Below are positions 1 through 11,400 of a DNA stretch of 64,000 nucleotides, piece after piece. Where the stretch lies: assembly GCA_030430575.1 (NCBI GenBank), contig JAUIKF010000009.1:62001-126000 (forward strand), read 5' to 3'. Position numbers and translations under genes: made by a program. This DNA is from Bacteroidia bacterium. GTDB lineage: Bacteria; Bacteroidota; Bacteroidia; J057. Position 1 is the first letter of the stretch, and every line of letters begins with the position of its first letter. Below the pieces are notes generated by a model. It saw nothing but the letters and a program-made list of their open reading frames with translations, was not told where the DNA came from and made no database searches.

Positions 1-1
1 G

Positions 2-3000
2 GTCTACCTCGATGCCAGTGGCATAGGCACTGTGGACCCCCAGGATATTGACAATCAGTCTACAGATAATTGCGGAATCGCTTCCTTCAGCAGCAGTCCC
101 AGCACGGTAGACTGTACGGCTATGGGAACTCCCCAGCTAGTGACACTGACAGTCACGGACGGAAGTGGCAATACGGCTACCTGTACGGCACATGTGAGTG
201 CGGTGGATACGGTTTCGCCTGTGATCGTTTGCCCTTCAAATCAGACCGTAAACACCGATCCTGGCACTTGTTCGGGAACCTATTCTATCCCCAATCCAGT
301 GATGGATAACTGTGCGGACGGCCCGTGGGGTGCTACTTTCAGCGGCAATGCCAATGGCTTGCCCACAGCCCTCAGCGGCGTAGCCGCTGGCAGTGCGAGC
401 GGCGCGCTGAGCTTCGAAGAGGGCGTCACAACTGTGACGCTGAGTGGGGAAGACTTGGCGGGGAATGTTGGCCAAAATTGCCAGTTTACTGTCACAGTCA
501 TTGATAATGAACCGCCCACAGTGATTTGCCCAAATAACATAAGTATTCCAGCTAACTCATATTGTGGGGCGAGTTATGTATTTATTAATTCCGCAGCAGA
601 TAACTGCGCTGTCTATAGTTTGGGGATTGATCATACGTCATCCACAGGGGGTTCAGGGGCTTCTTATGTGTTTGATGGAAGTGACTTGGTGGGAAATTTT
701 GAATTGGGTATCAACTGGGTTGAGTTAACTGCTAGAGACTATGCCGGCAATTTGTCAAGCAATTGTACATTTACCGTAACTGTACTTGATTCTACCCCCC
801 CAGCTTTAGATTGCCCTGCCGCCATCACAGTGGATAATGCTCCCAATACCTGTGAAGCTATGGTGAGCTATGCTGTGAGTAGCTCAGACAATTGTGGGAG
901 CGCCAATCATGTCCAGACAGACGGCTCTGGCCTTACCTCGGGAGATGTTTTTCCAGTAGGGACTACTACCCAAGTCTATGAAGCCACTGATGCAGCTGGC
1001 AATACGTCGACTTGCAGTTTTTCCATTACCGTAAACGATACCACGCCTCCTGTAATTAATTGTCCCAATAGCCAAACTTTTCCAGTCGGTATTAAAGGGT
1101 GTTATCGTCGTTTTTCCTATACCATTACTCGAAATGATAATTGTACATTTCTCGAAAACCTGTCAGCTCAAGGCGTTTTCCCTCCAGGTGTGACTACACG
1201 GACCTTCACCGCCCGAGATGCTGCCGGCAACACCAGTAGTTGTTCCTTTACAATCACGGTCGAAGATAATCTAGCCCCTACGATCTCCTGCCCCGCCGAC
1301 ATTACTGTCGGGAATGATCCTGATGAATGTGGAGCAGTGGTAAGTTACTCGGTGACGAGTAATGACAATTGTTCTGCCTCCCATGCCGAGACAGGCGGAT
1401 CGGGGTTGGCTTCGGGAGATGAATTTCCCGTTGGGGTGACTTCCCAGACTTATGTGGCCACTGATGCAGCTGGCAATACGGCGAGTTGTAGTTTTACGAT
1501 TACGGTAAATGATACGACGCCTCCTGAGATTACATGTCCCAGTGATAGAACGGTATCTGCAAATTGGATAGGATGCCAAACGGGTTTTATTAATTATTTA
1601 GTAGAAAGGGATGATAACTGTAAGGTTTTTAACAATCGCCTTCGGTTTGCGCAATTCCCACTAGGGGTGAATACCCGCGTATTTACTGCTACGGACGATG
1701 CAGGGAATACGGCTACCTGTACCTGGACGGTGACAGTCGAAGATACAGAAGCTCCTCAGTTTTCCTGTCCCAATGGCAATGTCGTTCGCTACACTGACCC
1801 CGGCCAGTGTGACCATACAGCCGTAGGCGGTGACCTCAATGTCACCGCTTTTGACCTCTGCCAACTCCAGTCGAAAGTCAACGATATCAACAATACCTCG
1901 ACTCTTGCTGGAGAGGTCTTCCCCAAAGGAAAAACCCTGGTGACCTGGACCGCAACTGATGCAGCAGGCAATAGCAGTACGTGTTCGTACCACATCAAGA
2001 TAGTAGACAATGAGGCGCCCATATTCGACAATTGCCCCGATGATACGACCCTCACCGTGCCCTTCAATTCAGGTGGCAGTTATCTCACATGGCCTGCCTT
2101 GACGGCGACGGACAATTGCAACCCGCTGAGCAAATTGACGATTACGGGTTTCCCGTTGAGTGGAAGTTTCTTCTCCATTGGTACAACGCCTGTGAACTGG
2201 ACCGCAACGGACAAAAAGGGCAATGTTGGAAATTGTGACTTTGAGGTCACGGTAGTGGAGCAAGGTGCCCCTGCGCCTAATGGTTGGACACAAGGTGGTG
2301 TAGGTAGCAGTTCGAGCTGCGCCACGAACTGGAATGCCTCTACAGGCACTTTGGCGGTGATTGCTGCAGGCGGAAATGTGAGCATGTCCGCCGACAACTT
2401 CTGCGGCGTGACCATTCCGCACAGCGGAAGCATCATTGACTTCCGCGCCCGAGTGATGCCCGCAGGCGGCAGCTATTACGACCAGGCAGGCATCATGATG
2501 CGCGAAAGCCTGGCCAACAATGCCAAGCATGCCACGATGCTGCTGACAGGGACCAGCGTTCCCATGATGTCACTCAGAGCTAGTGCAGGGGGCTTCCCGC
2601 TCAGCACCTCAGGAACTGCCGTCACCAAGCCCTACTGGCTGCGCCTCTACCGTGCTGGCAGCACGATTACGGGTTATATCTCCGCCGATGGCATGAACTG
2701 GTCGCAGATCATGGCTTATCCGAATCTACTTAGCAGTTCGCTCTACCTCGTGCTTTTTAGCACCACTTCGGGTGCCCAAGGTCAGGCGACGTTTGACAAC
2801 ATCACGATCAATGGCGCCGCAGCCAGGTTCGCTGACACATCTATTGGAACAGAATTGACACTGAAAGCGCATCCCAATCCCTTCAGCGAAGATTTATTCA
2901 TAGCAGTGAAGAATGCCCTGCCAGGAGAGACTTATCAGGTACGCCTGTCCAATATGCTCGGCCAGCGGGTCTATGGATATGAGACAGGAGCTTCTGCCGA

Positions 3001-3109
3001 AGGCAGGATCGAACAGCGAATCTCGCTGGAATATCTGCCAGCAGGAACGTACCTGCTAGAGGTGAGCGCTGGCGTGCAGCGTGAGGTGTTGAAGGTGGTG
3101 AAACAATAA
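2..3109 (+). CDS. Giant HYR-repeat T9SS-secreted surface protein (5' partial)
   Basis: The frame is open to the first base, so the N-terminus lies outside the window and no start is assigned. About 1035 residues are visible. They begin inside an xYLDASG module that matches the middle of the protein at 50288-55174, so the missing part is probably a signal peptide plus glycine-rich domain. About eight HYR repeats follow, each with a CP start, a central DNC and a final CSFTVTV-like strand. A DUF1349/concanavalin-like domain is encoded at about 2260-2830 (DQAGIMMRES, YWLRLYRAG, GYISADGMNW). The T9SS type-A sorting domain is encoded from about 2858 (HPNPFSEDLF to LKVVKQ). T9SS cargo is exported across the outer membrane and usually anchored there. 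Role as adhesin or matrix protein is inferred; no catalytic residues are seen. A palindrome and terminator follow. Confidence 0.9.
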   Translation, partial: VYLDASGIGTVDPQDIDNQSTDNCGIASFSSSPSTVDCTAMGTPQLVTLTVTDGSGNTATCTAHVSAVDTVSPVIVCPSNQTVNTDPGTCSGTYSIPNPVMDNCADGPWGATFSGNANGLPTALSGVAAGSASGALSFEEGVTTVTLSGEDLAGNVGQNCQFTVTVIDNEPPTVICPNNISIPANSYCGASYVFINSAADNCAVYSLGIDHTSSTGGSGASYVFDGSDLVGNFELGINWVELTARDYAGNLSSNCTFTVTVLDSTPPALDCPAAITVDNAPNTCEAMVSYAVSSSDNCGSANHVQTDGSGLTSGDVFPVGTTTQVYEATDAAGNTSTCSFSITVNDTTPPVINCPNSQTFPVGIKGCYRRFSYTITRNDNCTFLENLSAQGVFPPGVTTRTFTARDAAGNTSSCSFTITVEDNLAPTISCPADITVGNDPDECGAVVSYSVTSNDNCSASHAETGGSGLASGDEFPVGVTSQTYVATDAAGNTASCSFTITVNDTTPPEITCPSDRTVSANWIGCQTGFINYLVERDDNCKVFNNRLRFAQFPLGVNTRVFTATDDAGNTATCTWTVTVEDTEAPQFSCPNGNVVRYTDPGQCDHTAVGGDLNVTAFDLCQLQSKVNDINNTSTLAGEVFPKGKTLVTWTATDAAGNSSTCSYHIKIVDNEAPIFDNCPDDTTLTVPFNSGGSYLTWPALTATDNCNPLSKLTITGFPLSGSFFSIGTTPVNWTATDKKGNVGNCDFEVTVVEQGAPAPNGWTQGGVGSSSSCATNWNASTGTLAVIAAGGNVSMSADNFCGVTIPHSGSIIDFRARVMPAGGSYYDQAGIMMRESLANNAKHATMLLTGTSVPMMSLRASAGGFPLSTSGTAVTKPYWLRLYRAGSTITGYISADGMNWSQIMAYPNLLSSSLYLVLFSTTSGAQGQATFDNITINGAAARFADTSIGTELTLKAHPNPFSEDLFIAVKNALPGETYQVRLSNMLGQRVYGYETGASAEGRIEQRISLEYLPAGTYLLEVSAGVQREVLKVVKQ

Positions 3110-3125
3110 TTTGTCTTGGGTTCTG

Positions 3126-3151
3126 TAGGGTCAGGTCATGACCTGACCCTA
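3126..3151. repeat. REP-like palindrome after the stop codon
   Basis: A perfect 26-bp palindrome starts with TAGGGTCAGGTCA and lies 17 bp after the stop. It belongs to a set of six palindromes in this window with GTAGRG outer ends, all directly after HYR-gene stops. Confidence 0.8.
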
Positions 3152-3158
3152 TATCCAT

Positions 3159-3181
3159 AAACCGCCTTTGGGCGGTTTTTT
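3159..3181 (+). terminator. Rho-independent terminator
   Basis: Stem AAACCGCC / GGCGGTTT with loop TTTG, followed by a T run. The same CCGCC/GGCGG stem recurs after most HYR genes in the window. Confidence 0.9.
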
Positions 3182-3190
3182 ATTTCTCCA

Positions 3191-3253
3191 AACAATAGTC
3201 CACCTATTAAAAACAATAGTCCACTCTCGCCACATAAACACCCCCTAGTTTTG
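3191..3253 (+). promoter_or_regulatory. LytTR-like direct-repeat promoter of the LamG/HYR gene
   Basis: AACAATAGT at 3191-3199 and again at 3212-3220 (12-bp gap, period 21). After 25 bp comes TAGTTTTG at 3246-3253, a match to the Bacteroidota -7 box TAnnTTTG. No -33 box is evident, which fits activator-dependent transcription. The predicted start site is about 35 bp before the ATG at 3292. Confidence 0.75.
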
Positions 3254-3291
3254 GGGTACCCTTTTACCTCAATAACTAAAAGTAACTGACC

Positions 3292-6200
3292 ATGAAACGT
3301 ATCGAAATCCTTTTCTTATTGTTAATGGCTTTCATGAGCCAAAACGTAATAGGCCAAACTTGTGACCCTACAACGTACCCAACGATCACCTGCCCCCAGG
3401 ATGTGACGGTAAATGTGCCAAATGGCAGCTGTCAAGCGGCCGCTACGGTGGAAGCCCCTTCCTCTACAGATGCTTGCTTCGACGCAAATACGATGTCTTC
3501 CAAGAAACTGAATGGAAGCAATCAATACATTCAGATTCCTAACCACGAGGATTTCAAATTCACCCGGAAGATGACGGTTGAGGCGTGGATTTACATAGAT
3601 GCGATGACTGTCCCTACCAGTAAGGATATCAGGATTATTGGCAAAGGGGCTGACCTGGGATATGGGTTGTGGTATTATCCTGGCAACCCTGGAAGAGGAT
3701 GGCCTTCAGAGTTCCGCTTTCAGTGTTCCAAAGGGTATGGGTACAACAGCGTTGTTTATCCTGCCATCAAAAGAATGGCCATTCAGACAGGCCGATGGTA
3801 TCATGTAGCGGGCGTACAAGATGGAGGGTCTACAAGACTCTATATTGATGGCCGCTTACGCGCGAGTTACTATATGGGAAGTAATACCATTACGACCAAC
3901 AATAGCCCCCTCATCATTGGGCAGGGAGCACTTAGTATTTATGGCGCTGGTTATCACAATGGTAAAGTGGACGAAGTAAGGGTCTGGAATGTGGCTAGAA
4001 CTGCTCAGCAGATTTTTGACTACCACGATAAATTGATCCCTACCAATAGCCCAAACTTATTGGCATGCTACCGCTTTGAAGATGCCTTGAATGACTCCAC
4101 TGTCATTGACTTGACAGGAAATGGTCACAATGGTGTCTTGAAAAATGGTGTTACCCACAGCATGACCAATGCCCCATTGGTACACCTGATCCATAATACC
4201 AAGAATGGCATCTCCCCTAATGTCTCAGGTGATTACACAAAAGGCTTTCACCCAGAAACATTTACAATCACGAATGTTCAGGGCAATACTTCCAGTTGTG
4301 ATGTCAACATTACTGTAAATGCGCCAGAGATGGAGATTACAGGAAGAAACCTCCCGATTACGGATGGAGAGAATAGTCCTGCCGATGCAAAAAACACAGA
4401 TTTTGGCGCTCAAAACCCAGGCGTAATCTACCAACGAGTATTTAAGGTTTGGAACAATGGCTCCATGCCTTTGGTCGTCGACAGTGCAACTGTCAGCAAT
4501 TCGGTTGACTTCTATACGAGTGGATTTCCGCTCACCGTTCAGCCAGGCGACAATGGCAACTTTTATGTGCATTATAACCCTTTCACCTTTGGTCCTGTCA
4601 CTGGCACGGTCAGTGTATTTAGCAATGATTGTGACAATAGTCCTTATACATTTGGAATCGCAGGAGAAGCCTTGTGCGAAGGGATTAGGCCCACGATCAC
4701 GCCTGCGCACGTAGGCTGCCCGGGCGTAAGTGATGGGGCTATATTGGTGAATAATATCAATGGAGGACAAGCACCTTATACCTACTCCATGGATGGAGGA
4801 AATACTTTTAACAACCAAAATGGTTTTCCAAACTTAGCTGCAGGTACCTATACGATTGTGGTCAAAGATAAAAATGGATGTATGTCTGTTCCTGCCCCTA
4901 CACAAGTAAATGTGGGAACCGATAATATTGATCCGACTTTCAACGGCTGTTCTGGAAATATTGTGATGAATGCGGCTGCTGGAACCTGTGGTCGCATTGT
5001 GACCTTTGCTTCGCCTACGGCTACAGACAATTGTTACCCTAACCCTTCTGTTACGCAAATTAAAGGGCCTGCTAGCGGTTCTACCTTTCAGATTGGCAGC
5101 ACAGAAATAGTGTTTGAGGCAGACGATACGTATGGCAATAAGCCCAAGTGCATCTTTAACGTGATCATCAACGACAATGAAGATCCAAGCATCACTTGTC
5201 CCGCCAATATCACGGTAAATAATGATTTGGGTGTTTGTGGTGCCATGGTCAATTATACAGTCAATAGTTCCGATCTGTGTACAAGTGTGAGTCATGCCCT
5301 GACCGCAGGACAGGCAAGTGGAACCCTCTTCCCTATGGGTACAACAACCAATACCTATAAAGCGACAGACGCTTATAACAATGAAAAGACCTGCTCCTTT
5401 ACCGTAACGGTTATTGATAACGAAAATCCTGTGATGACTTGTCCCGCCAATATCTCTGTCAATACAGAGGCTGGTAGATGTGATGCAGTGATCAACTATG
5501 GGGTGTCCAGTTCAGATAATTGTGGAGGAGTTTCTCACCAATTGACCGTGGGCTTCACCAGCGGAAATTATTTCCCCAAAGGGGTAACTACCACGACTTT
5601 CCGTGCTACAGATGCTGAGGGAAATATTCATGATTGCAGCTTTACCGTAACGGTTTCTGATAACGAAAACCCTTCTATCACGTGTCCTAGCAATATTTCT
5701 GTCAATACTGATGCTGGTAGATGTGATGCGGTCGTGACCTATGCTTCTTCCGCCTTTACTACTTCAGACAATTGTGCAATAGATCAAGTATTTCAAACAG
5801 ATGCAACAGGCCTTTCCTCGGGAGATGCATTTCCCAAAGGAACCACTACACTGACCTATACTGCTGCCGATGAAGCAGGCAATACTTCAGCCTGTAGCTT
5901 TGATATATTGGTCAGCGATAATGAGAACCCTGTTATTTCTTGCCCAGCAAATCAGGTAGTTGGAAATGATGCCGGTATCTGTGGCGCTACCGTGACCTTT
6001 GCTGTTACTAGCACGGATAATTGTGGGAATGCCTCCATCACTCAGACGGATGTGACAGGCCTTGCCAGTGGCAGTGTATTTCCAGTAGGAACCACTACCC
6101 TATCTTATCAGGCTACAGATGCTTCAAACAATGTGCATGCCTGTAGTTTTGAGGTAACAGTCCAAGACACTGAAGCCCCTGTGCTGACCTGCCCTGCCAA

Positions 6201-8280
6201 TATGGTGGTAACAAATGATCCTGGAAATTGCGGAGCAATGGTCTCATATACGATCGGTAGTACGGACAATTGTACAACCGTCAACCATGCCCAAACCGAT
6301 GACTCAGGCCTTTCAAGCGGTGACTTTTTCCCTAAAGGGATGACTTACCAGACCTATACAGCGACTGATGGTGTGGGAAATACACAGGCGTGTAGCTTTT
6401 CTATCACGGTGGTAGACAATGAGCTACCTGTCATCACCTGCCCATCAGATATCACAGTGAATAGTGAGGTGGGTACATGTGGCGCTATTGTCGCTTATCA
6501 GGTATCTGCTACTGATAATTGCCCTGGAGAAAATCTTATTCAGACCAGTGCCGCCAATTTGGCCTCTGACGATTCCTATCCGGTGGGAGTTACGGCTAAA
6601 TCATTTGAGGTGATAGATGCTGCGGGGAATACGGCCACATGCAGCTTTACCATAACAGTAGTTGACATAGAATACCCTACAATCACCTGCCCATCAGACA
6701 TTACCGTGTCAACTGACCTTGGAGTATGTGGCGCACAAGTGAGTTTCCCTGTCATCATCAATGACAATTGCACGATCCCTGTCTTAGAAGAGACTAGCGG
6801 CACAGGGCTGGCATCAGGCGATATCTTCCCGGTAGGCACTACGTTGATGGCTTTTAAAGTATCAGATGGCTCTGCCAATACAGCTAACTGCAACTTTAGC
6901 ATCACTGTTAATGATGATGAAATGCCGATAATCGCCTGTCCTTCTTCACCTGTCGTAAGGGACACGGATAATGGGATGTGTGAACATGTGGCTGTAGGGC
7001 AAGATTTGGACGTCTCCATTACTGACAACTGCCAGGTCGCTTTGATGCTCAACACCTATTCAGGTTCATCCAGCCTGGCAGGTGCTGTTTTCCCAAAAGG
7101 CAAAACAACTGTCACTTGGGTAGCCACAGACATCCATGGCAACCAGAATACGTGTACCTATGAGGTTAAGATTCGGGACAAAGAGGCGCCTATTTTTGAT
7201 AATTGTCCAGATGACACGACTATTACGATTCCCTTTAATGCTGGGGGCAGTTATTACACCTGGGATGCCTTAACAGCTATTGATAATTGTAACAACCCTG
7301 GTCAACTGACCATCACAGGCTTCCCGCTATCTGGTAGCTTCTTCTCCGTAGGGACGATGGCTGTGAACTGGACAGCGACTGATAAGCGTAACAATGTTGG
7401 ACATTGTGATTTTGAAGTCACGGTAGTTGAACAAGGTGCCCCTACGCCTAGCGGCTGGACCAACGGGGGCGTAGGCAGCAGCAACAGCTGTGCGACGAAT
7501 TATGATGCTGCTACAGGCACCTTGACAATCCTCACCAGTGGGGGGAACATCAGTGGAACAAGTGACCAATTTTGTGGCATTACCATCCCCAGTAGCGACC
7601 AAATCATCGATTTCCGCGCACGAGTGACCCCTCCAGGAATGGGCTATAACGACCAGGCGGGCATCATGATGCGCCAGAGCCTCAATGGCAATGCTGCTTG
7701 CGCTTCCATGTGCCTGACGGGTACTGCTATTCCTGTGATGGGCTTTCGCCCCTCTACAGGCAGCATGCCTATGGGGACTGCAGGGACTGCCGTTACGGCT
7801 CCTTACTGGGTACGTCTGTACCGCTTTGGGCCTTCGATCCAGGGCTATATCTCTGCCGATGGTGTGAACTGGACCATGGTCAAGAGTTACCCCAATGTGC
7901 TGAGTAGTCCCCTTTATTTGGGATTGTTTGCCAAAACTTCAGGTGCTCAAGGTACTGCTACTATTGACAATATTTCCATCAATGGCTCAGCTGCACGGAT
8001 GGGCATAATGACTGAAGAGACAGCCTTGTCTTTGGAGGCGTATCCCAATCCTTTCAGCGAAGACCTGTTCATCAAAGTGGCAAATGCGTTGCCAGGAGAA
8101 ACCTATCGCGTACGTCTTTCCAATATGATGGGCCAGCGCGTTTATGGCTATGAGACAGGCGCCTCGCCAGCAGGCACCATCGACCAGCGTATATCGCTGG
8201 AGCATTTGCCAGCAGGGAATTACCTGTTGGAGGTGAGTGCTGGCGTGCAGCGCGAAGTGCTGAAGGTGGTGAAACAATAA
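3292..8280 (+). CDS. LamG/choice-of-anchor D/SprB/HYR T9SS surface protein
   Basis: 1662 residues with a signal peptide at the N-terminus (MKRIEILFLLLMAFMSQ, cleavage near GQT). Order: first half of a HYR repeat (about 30-62); LamG-like domain (about 70-290; EAWIYID, YIDGRLRA, VDEVRVWNVART); second half of that HYR (about 293-343); choice-of-anchor D/ASPM-like domain (about 345-463; FKVWNNGSMPLVV); SprB-type repeat (about 464-543; GGQAPYTYSMDGG); about ten HYR repeats (547-1380); DUF1349 domain; T9SS type-A sorting domain ending LKVVKQ. LamG domains often bind glycans and SprB repeats occur in a gliding adhesin, so a role in adhesion is inferred. The nesting of LamG inside a HYR is unusual. 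The start is set by the signal peptide and the upstream -7 box at 3246. Confidence 0.93.
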   Translation: MKRIEILFLLLMAFMSQNVIGQTCDPTTYPTITCPQDVTVNVPNGSCQAAATVEAPSSTDACFDANTMSSKKLNGSNQYIQIPNHEDFKFTRKMTVEAWIYIDAMTVPTSKDIRIIGKGADLGYGLWYYPGNPGRGWPSEFRFQCSKGYGYNSVVYPAIKRMAIQTGRWYHVAGVQDGGSTRLYIDGRLRASYYMGSNTITTNNSPLIIGQGALSIYGAGYHNGKVDEVRVWNVARTAQQIFDYHDKLIPTNSPNLLACYRFEDALNDSTVIDLTGNGHNGVLKNGVTHSMTNAPLVHLIHNTKNGISPNVSGDYTKGFHPETFTITNVQGNTSSCDVNITVNAPEMEITGRNLPITDGENSPADAKNTDFGAQNPGVIYQRVFKVWNNGSMPLVVDSATVSNSVDFYTSGFPLTVQPGDNGNFYVHYNPFTFGPVTGTVSVFSNDCDNSPYTFGIAGEALCEGIRPTITPAHVGCPGVSDGAILVNNINGGQAPYTYSMDGGNTFNNQNGFPNLAAGTYTIVVKDKNGCMSVPAPTQVNVGTDNIDPTFNGCSGNIVMNAAAGTCGRIVTFASPTATDNCYPNPSVTQIKGPASGSTFQIGSTEIVFEADDTYGNKPKCIFNVIINDNEDPSITCPANITVNNDLGVCGAMVNYTVNSSDLCTSVSHALTAGQASGTLFPMGTTTNTYKATDAYNNEKTCSFTVTVIDNENPVMTCPANISVNTEAGRCDAVINYGVSSSDNCGGVSHQLTVGFTSGNYFPKGVTTTTFRATDAEGNIHDCSFTVTVSDNENPSITCPSNISVNTDAGRCDAVVTYASSAFTTSDNCAIDQVFQTDATGLSSGDAFPKGTTTLTYTAADEAGNTSACSFDILVSDNENPVISCPANQVVGNDAGICGATVTFAVTSTDNCGNASITQTDVTGLASGSVFPVGTTTLSYQATDASNNVHACSFEVTVQDTEAPVLTCPANMVVTNDPGNCGAMVSYTIGSTDNCTTVNHAQTDDSGLSSGDFFPKGMTYQTYTATDGVGNTQACSFSITVVDNELPVITCPSDITVNSEVGTCGAIVAYQVSATDNCPGENLIQTSAANLASDDSYPVGVTAKSFEVIDAAGNTATCSFTITVVDIEYPTITCPSDITVSTDLGVCGAQVSFPVIINDNCTIPVLEETSGTGLASGDIFPVGTTLMAFKVSDGSANTANCNFSITVNDDEMPIIACPSSPVVRDTDNGMCEHVAVGQDLDVSITDNCQVALMLNTYSGSSSLAGAVFPKGKTTVTWVATDIHGNQNTCTYEVKIRDKEAPIFDNCPDDTTITIPFNAGGSYYTWDALTAIDNCNNPGQLTITGFPLSGSFFSVGTMAVNWTATDKRNNVGHCDFEVTVVEQGAPTPSGWTNGGVGSSNSCATNYDAATGTLTILTSGGNISGTSDQFCGITIPSSDQIIDFRARVTPPGMGYNDQAGIMMRQSLNGNAACASMCLTGTAIPVMGFRPSTGSMPMGTAGTAVTAPYWVRLYRFGPSIQGYISADGVNWTMVKSYPNVLSSPLYLGLFAKTSGAQGTATIDNISINGSAARMGIMTEETALSLEAYPNPFSEDLFIKVANALPGETYRVRLSNMMGQRVYGYETGASPAGTIDQRISLEHLPAGNYLLEVSAGVQREVLKVVKQ

Positions 8281-8297
8281 AATTGTTATGTGATTAA

Positions 8298-8343
8298 AAA
8301 AACGTTGTAGGGACACGATATATCGTGTCCCTACAACGTTTTT
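8298..8343. repeat. 46-bp perfect palindrome after the stop codon
   Basis: Two perfect 23-bp arms centred between 8320 and 8321, with core ACACGATA/TATCGTGT. The core is nearly shared with the palindrome at 29016-29047. It lies between the stop codon and the terminator. Confidence 0.85.
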
Positions 8344-8363
8344 ACCGCCTTCGGGCGGTTTTT
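8344..8363 (+). terminator. Rho-independent terminator
   Basis: Stem ACCGCC-TTCG-GGCGGT followed by a T run. It abuts the 46-bp palindrome upstream and the next promoter repeat downstream. Confidence 0.85.
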
Positions 8364-8364
8364 G

Positions 8365-8427
8365 CACAATAGTCCACCCATTTAAAACAATAGTGAGAAA
8401 GGACGAGTGTCTGATCCCCTAGTTTTG
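8365..8427 (+). promoter_or_regulatory. LytTR-like direct-repeat promoter
   Basis: CACAATAGT at 8365-8373 and AACAATAGT at 8386-8394 (period 21), then 25 bp, then TAGTTTTG at 8420-8427. The -7 box lies downstream of the GTG at 8407, so that codon cannot be the start; the ATG at 8458 can. Confidence 0.78.
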
Positions 8428-8457
8428 ACTCATCATCAATTGAAAAACAATGTTGTC

Positions 8458-11400
8458 ATGAGAGCTAATCAAAACTACCTATTCACTAAAGCCCTTAATC
8501 CCTTTAACAAAATCGTAGGCCCTAGAGGTCCGATTGTGCTATTGAGCTTGTTATTAGGGTTTTGCTTTCACCTGGAAGCCCAAACTACCCTGACCTCTGG
8601 CATGGAATCGACCAAAAATTATGGCGGTTCTGGCTGTGAGGATTTTGTCATTGGAGCGGATGTAGAATACGTTCGACTCAAGCTCAGAGGAGCAGATGGA
8701 GGCAATACCGAAATCTCTGGTGGTGGATGTAATGTCTCGAAAAAAGGAGGTTCTGGGGCTGAATTAGAAGTGATTTTTAAAGTTGATGCGAATGCCACTA
8801 CCCTTTCTCCCAATGGCGAAATTCGCATTATGCCAGGGGAGCATGGATACGGAGAGTCGCGGAGTAATTGTACCAAATATTCCTATGGTGGTGGAGGGGG
8901 AAGTAGTGGGGTGCTGTATAAAGCGCCCAATTCCAGTGATTGGCAAGCCTTGGTGATCGCCGGTGCAGGTGGCGGTTCAAACTGTGATGGCCCCAGGCCT
9001 CAAAATAGAAGTAATGACGGTGGCGGTGCTCAAAATTCCGGCAGTCCTGGTGACGGGAAAGGCGGAGATGAAAAGCGGACAGCCAGCACAGATGTTTCGG
9101 GTGGCGGAGGGGGATATACTTCCAATGGTGGCGGTGGTGCCGAAAGTCCTTTTAGCACACACTATACCACTCCTCGTTGCGGAGCCGACGGAAGTCAGGC
9201 AGGAGGAGGAACTACGCCTCGCAGGGGCGGCAATGGCTTTTCCGGCGGTGGATACGCCCGTAGCGGCGGTGGCGGTGGAGGCGGCTATAGCGGCGGCAAT
9301 GGCGGAAACCTGCGTGCAGCAGGTGGGGGCGGAAGTAGCTATATCGTTTCGAATACCACCTATATGCACTGGACTATTCAGGATGCAGCCGGTTCCACCG
9401 GAGGAGGTTCTGAGCGAAATGGATATGTCACCATAGAAGGGACCCTATTGACCTGGACTGGTGCTACCAGTGAGGATTGGAACATCGCTGATAACTGGAG
9501 CCCTCCTATCCTCCCGACAAGCCAAACGCCCGTCCTGATTCCCGATGTAACCACAGACCCAGTAATTAAAAATTCTTATGGTCCAAGGACCTGTAGGTAT
9601 ATGTTTATTGAAGCAGGTGGACTGCTCACGATCGATGCTGGCGGTGCCTTGGAAATTCCTGAATCGGATACCTCTGGAATCATGTGTCAGGGAGATATTG
9701 TGAATGATGGGACACTTACTGTTGGAAGTAATACGACCAGGATAGAATATGCTGGCATCCACCTCGATGAGACGGGCACCCTTACCAATAATGGCCTTAT
9801 TGAAGTAGACAGTGCAGGCTATGTTGGACTTTATGTAAATGGACCCTCGTCTATATTTACCAATAATGTAAATGGGGTATTTAATGCGGGTAAAAATGCG
9901 CGTATCCTCGCCAATGCCCTGAGTGCAGACACCAGCGGTACCATCATTAACCATGGCGCTATTAGCGTAGAAAATGGCTTGTATCTTGGGATTATCCTCG
10001 TAGATGGCGCCATATTGGAAAATAAATCAGGGGCTTCTATAAGCCTGAAGCATTTTACGGCGACACAGTCACAGGTTCTTGGCATATCTACTGATGCCAC
10101 CATGAAGAATTGGGGCAGTATTGTGGTTGACGATTGCCAAATGGGAGCATTTGGAATCTTTGATGGGGCTGCTTTCTATAATTACAGCGGTGGATATTTA
10201 GGGCTAGGGATTAGTCAAAGCGTATTTAATGGACTTTATATCGCTAATAACCCTGGAAAGAATAATATATTTTCTAATGATGGGACAGTGGAAGTGCTCA
10301 AAGTCAGGTCTACTGGTGGATGGGCGAATTCAGGTACTTTTACCAATAACGGATCAATGACCTTTAACAAAAACCTGATCATTAATTCGGATGTGACTTC
10401 TCAATCTAATGGCCCTTGTGGGTTTATCCGGGTAAATGGGAAGGCGGCAAGTGGGGCAAGCTTTGTGAATGATGGCGTGATCGTGGTTAATAGAAATGGG
10501 AGACATTATCTCAGAGGCACCAACAATGGGGTGATCAGTAATTTGCAAAACGTCTATACAGGAGATATTGAAGGTGGGAATAATGGGCATATTTTTAAAC
10601 CTAAAAATGGGACCTGCAATATCATTGGCCTTGCTTCCATAGGCAATTCTCCTACATATACCATTGACCAAAACTGGTATGCCGACGCTGCTCAATCCCA
10701 ACTTGCTGCTGAATATTTCTCAGAAGGAAATGCACTCGAACCGCTTCAGAATATTCCCAATATTTTCCTTTATGTGACAATAACAAATGGGGGGAATTCT
10801 TGCGACACAGTCATTCCTGTAAGAGTCAATTTAGTGGATAATATTCCGCCGACCATCGATGATTGTCCCGCCGATATTACCGTAGATAATGACCCTGGCA
10901 AATGTGGAGCGGTTGTCAACTTTTTACCCATTGCGACGGACAACTGCAATTTTGTGAATTCGTCTCAGCCAGCTGGTTTGCCATCTGGGTCAGAATTCCC
11001 CGTCGGAACAACGCTAAATACTTTTTTAGCAGAAGATGGGACAGGTAATACCACTGTTTGTTCATTTAACGTAACAGTCAATGACGTAGAGGCACCTGTG
11101 ATGACATGTCCTCAAAATATCGTCCTAACCACTGACCCAGGTCAATGTGATGCAGCATACAGTTATTCCTTACCGACTACAGATAATTGTACAGGATACA
11201 TTGTGTACTTGATAGGAGGAATTTCTTCCAATAATACCTTCCCGAAAGGAGTCACTACCAATAGCTTTAGGGCAGAAGATGGGGCGGGCAATACGTCCAC
11301 TTGCTCCTTTACCGTGACAATCAATGATGAAGAAGCACCTGTAGCCGATTGTCCTGATAACATGACCGTCTCAACCGACCTAGGCGTATGTGAAGCTGAA

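Noticed and set aside
3098..3110. AACAATAAT at HYR gene ends, resembling the promoter repeat AACAATAGT
   Set aside because: It is the coding sequence for KQ plus the stop codon, with no partner 21 bp away and no -7 box.
8407..8457. GTG start 17 codons before the ATG of the glycine-rich HYR gene
   Set aside because: The -7 box (8420-8427) lies inside this stretch, so it would not be in the transcript; the ATG at 8458 also gives a better signal peptide.
8977..9436. Long overlapping frames in the glycine-rich coding DNA, on both strands
   Set aside because: They result from GGN-rich composition; the products are Ala/Ser/Thr-rich with no domain, and the main frame is clearly coding.
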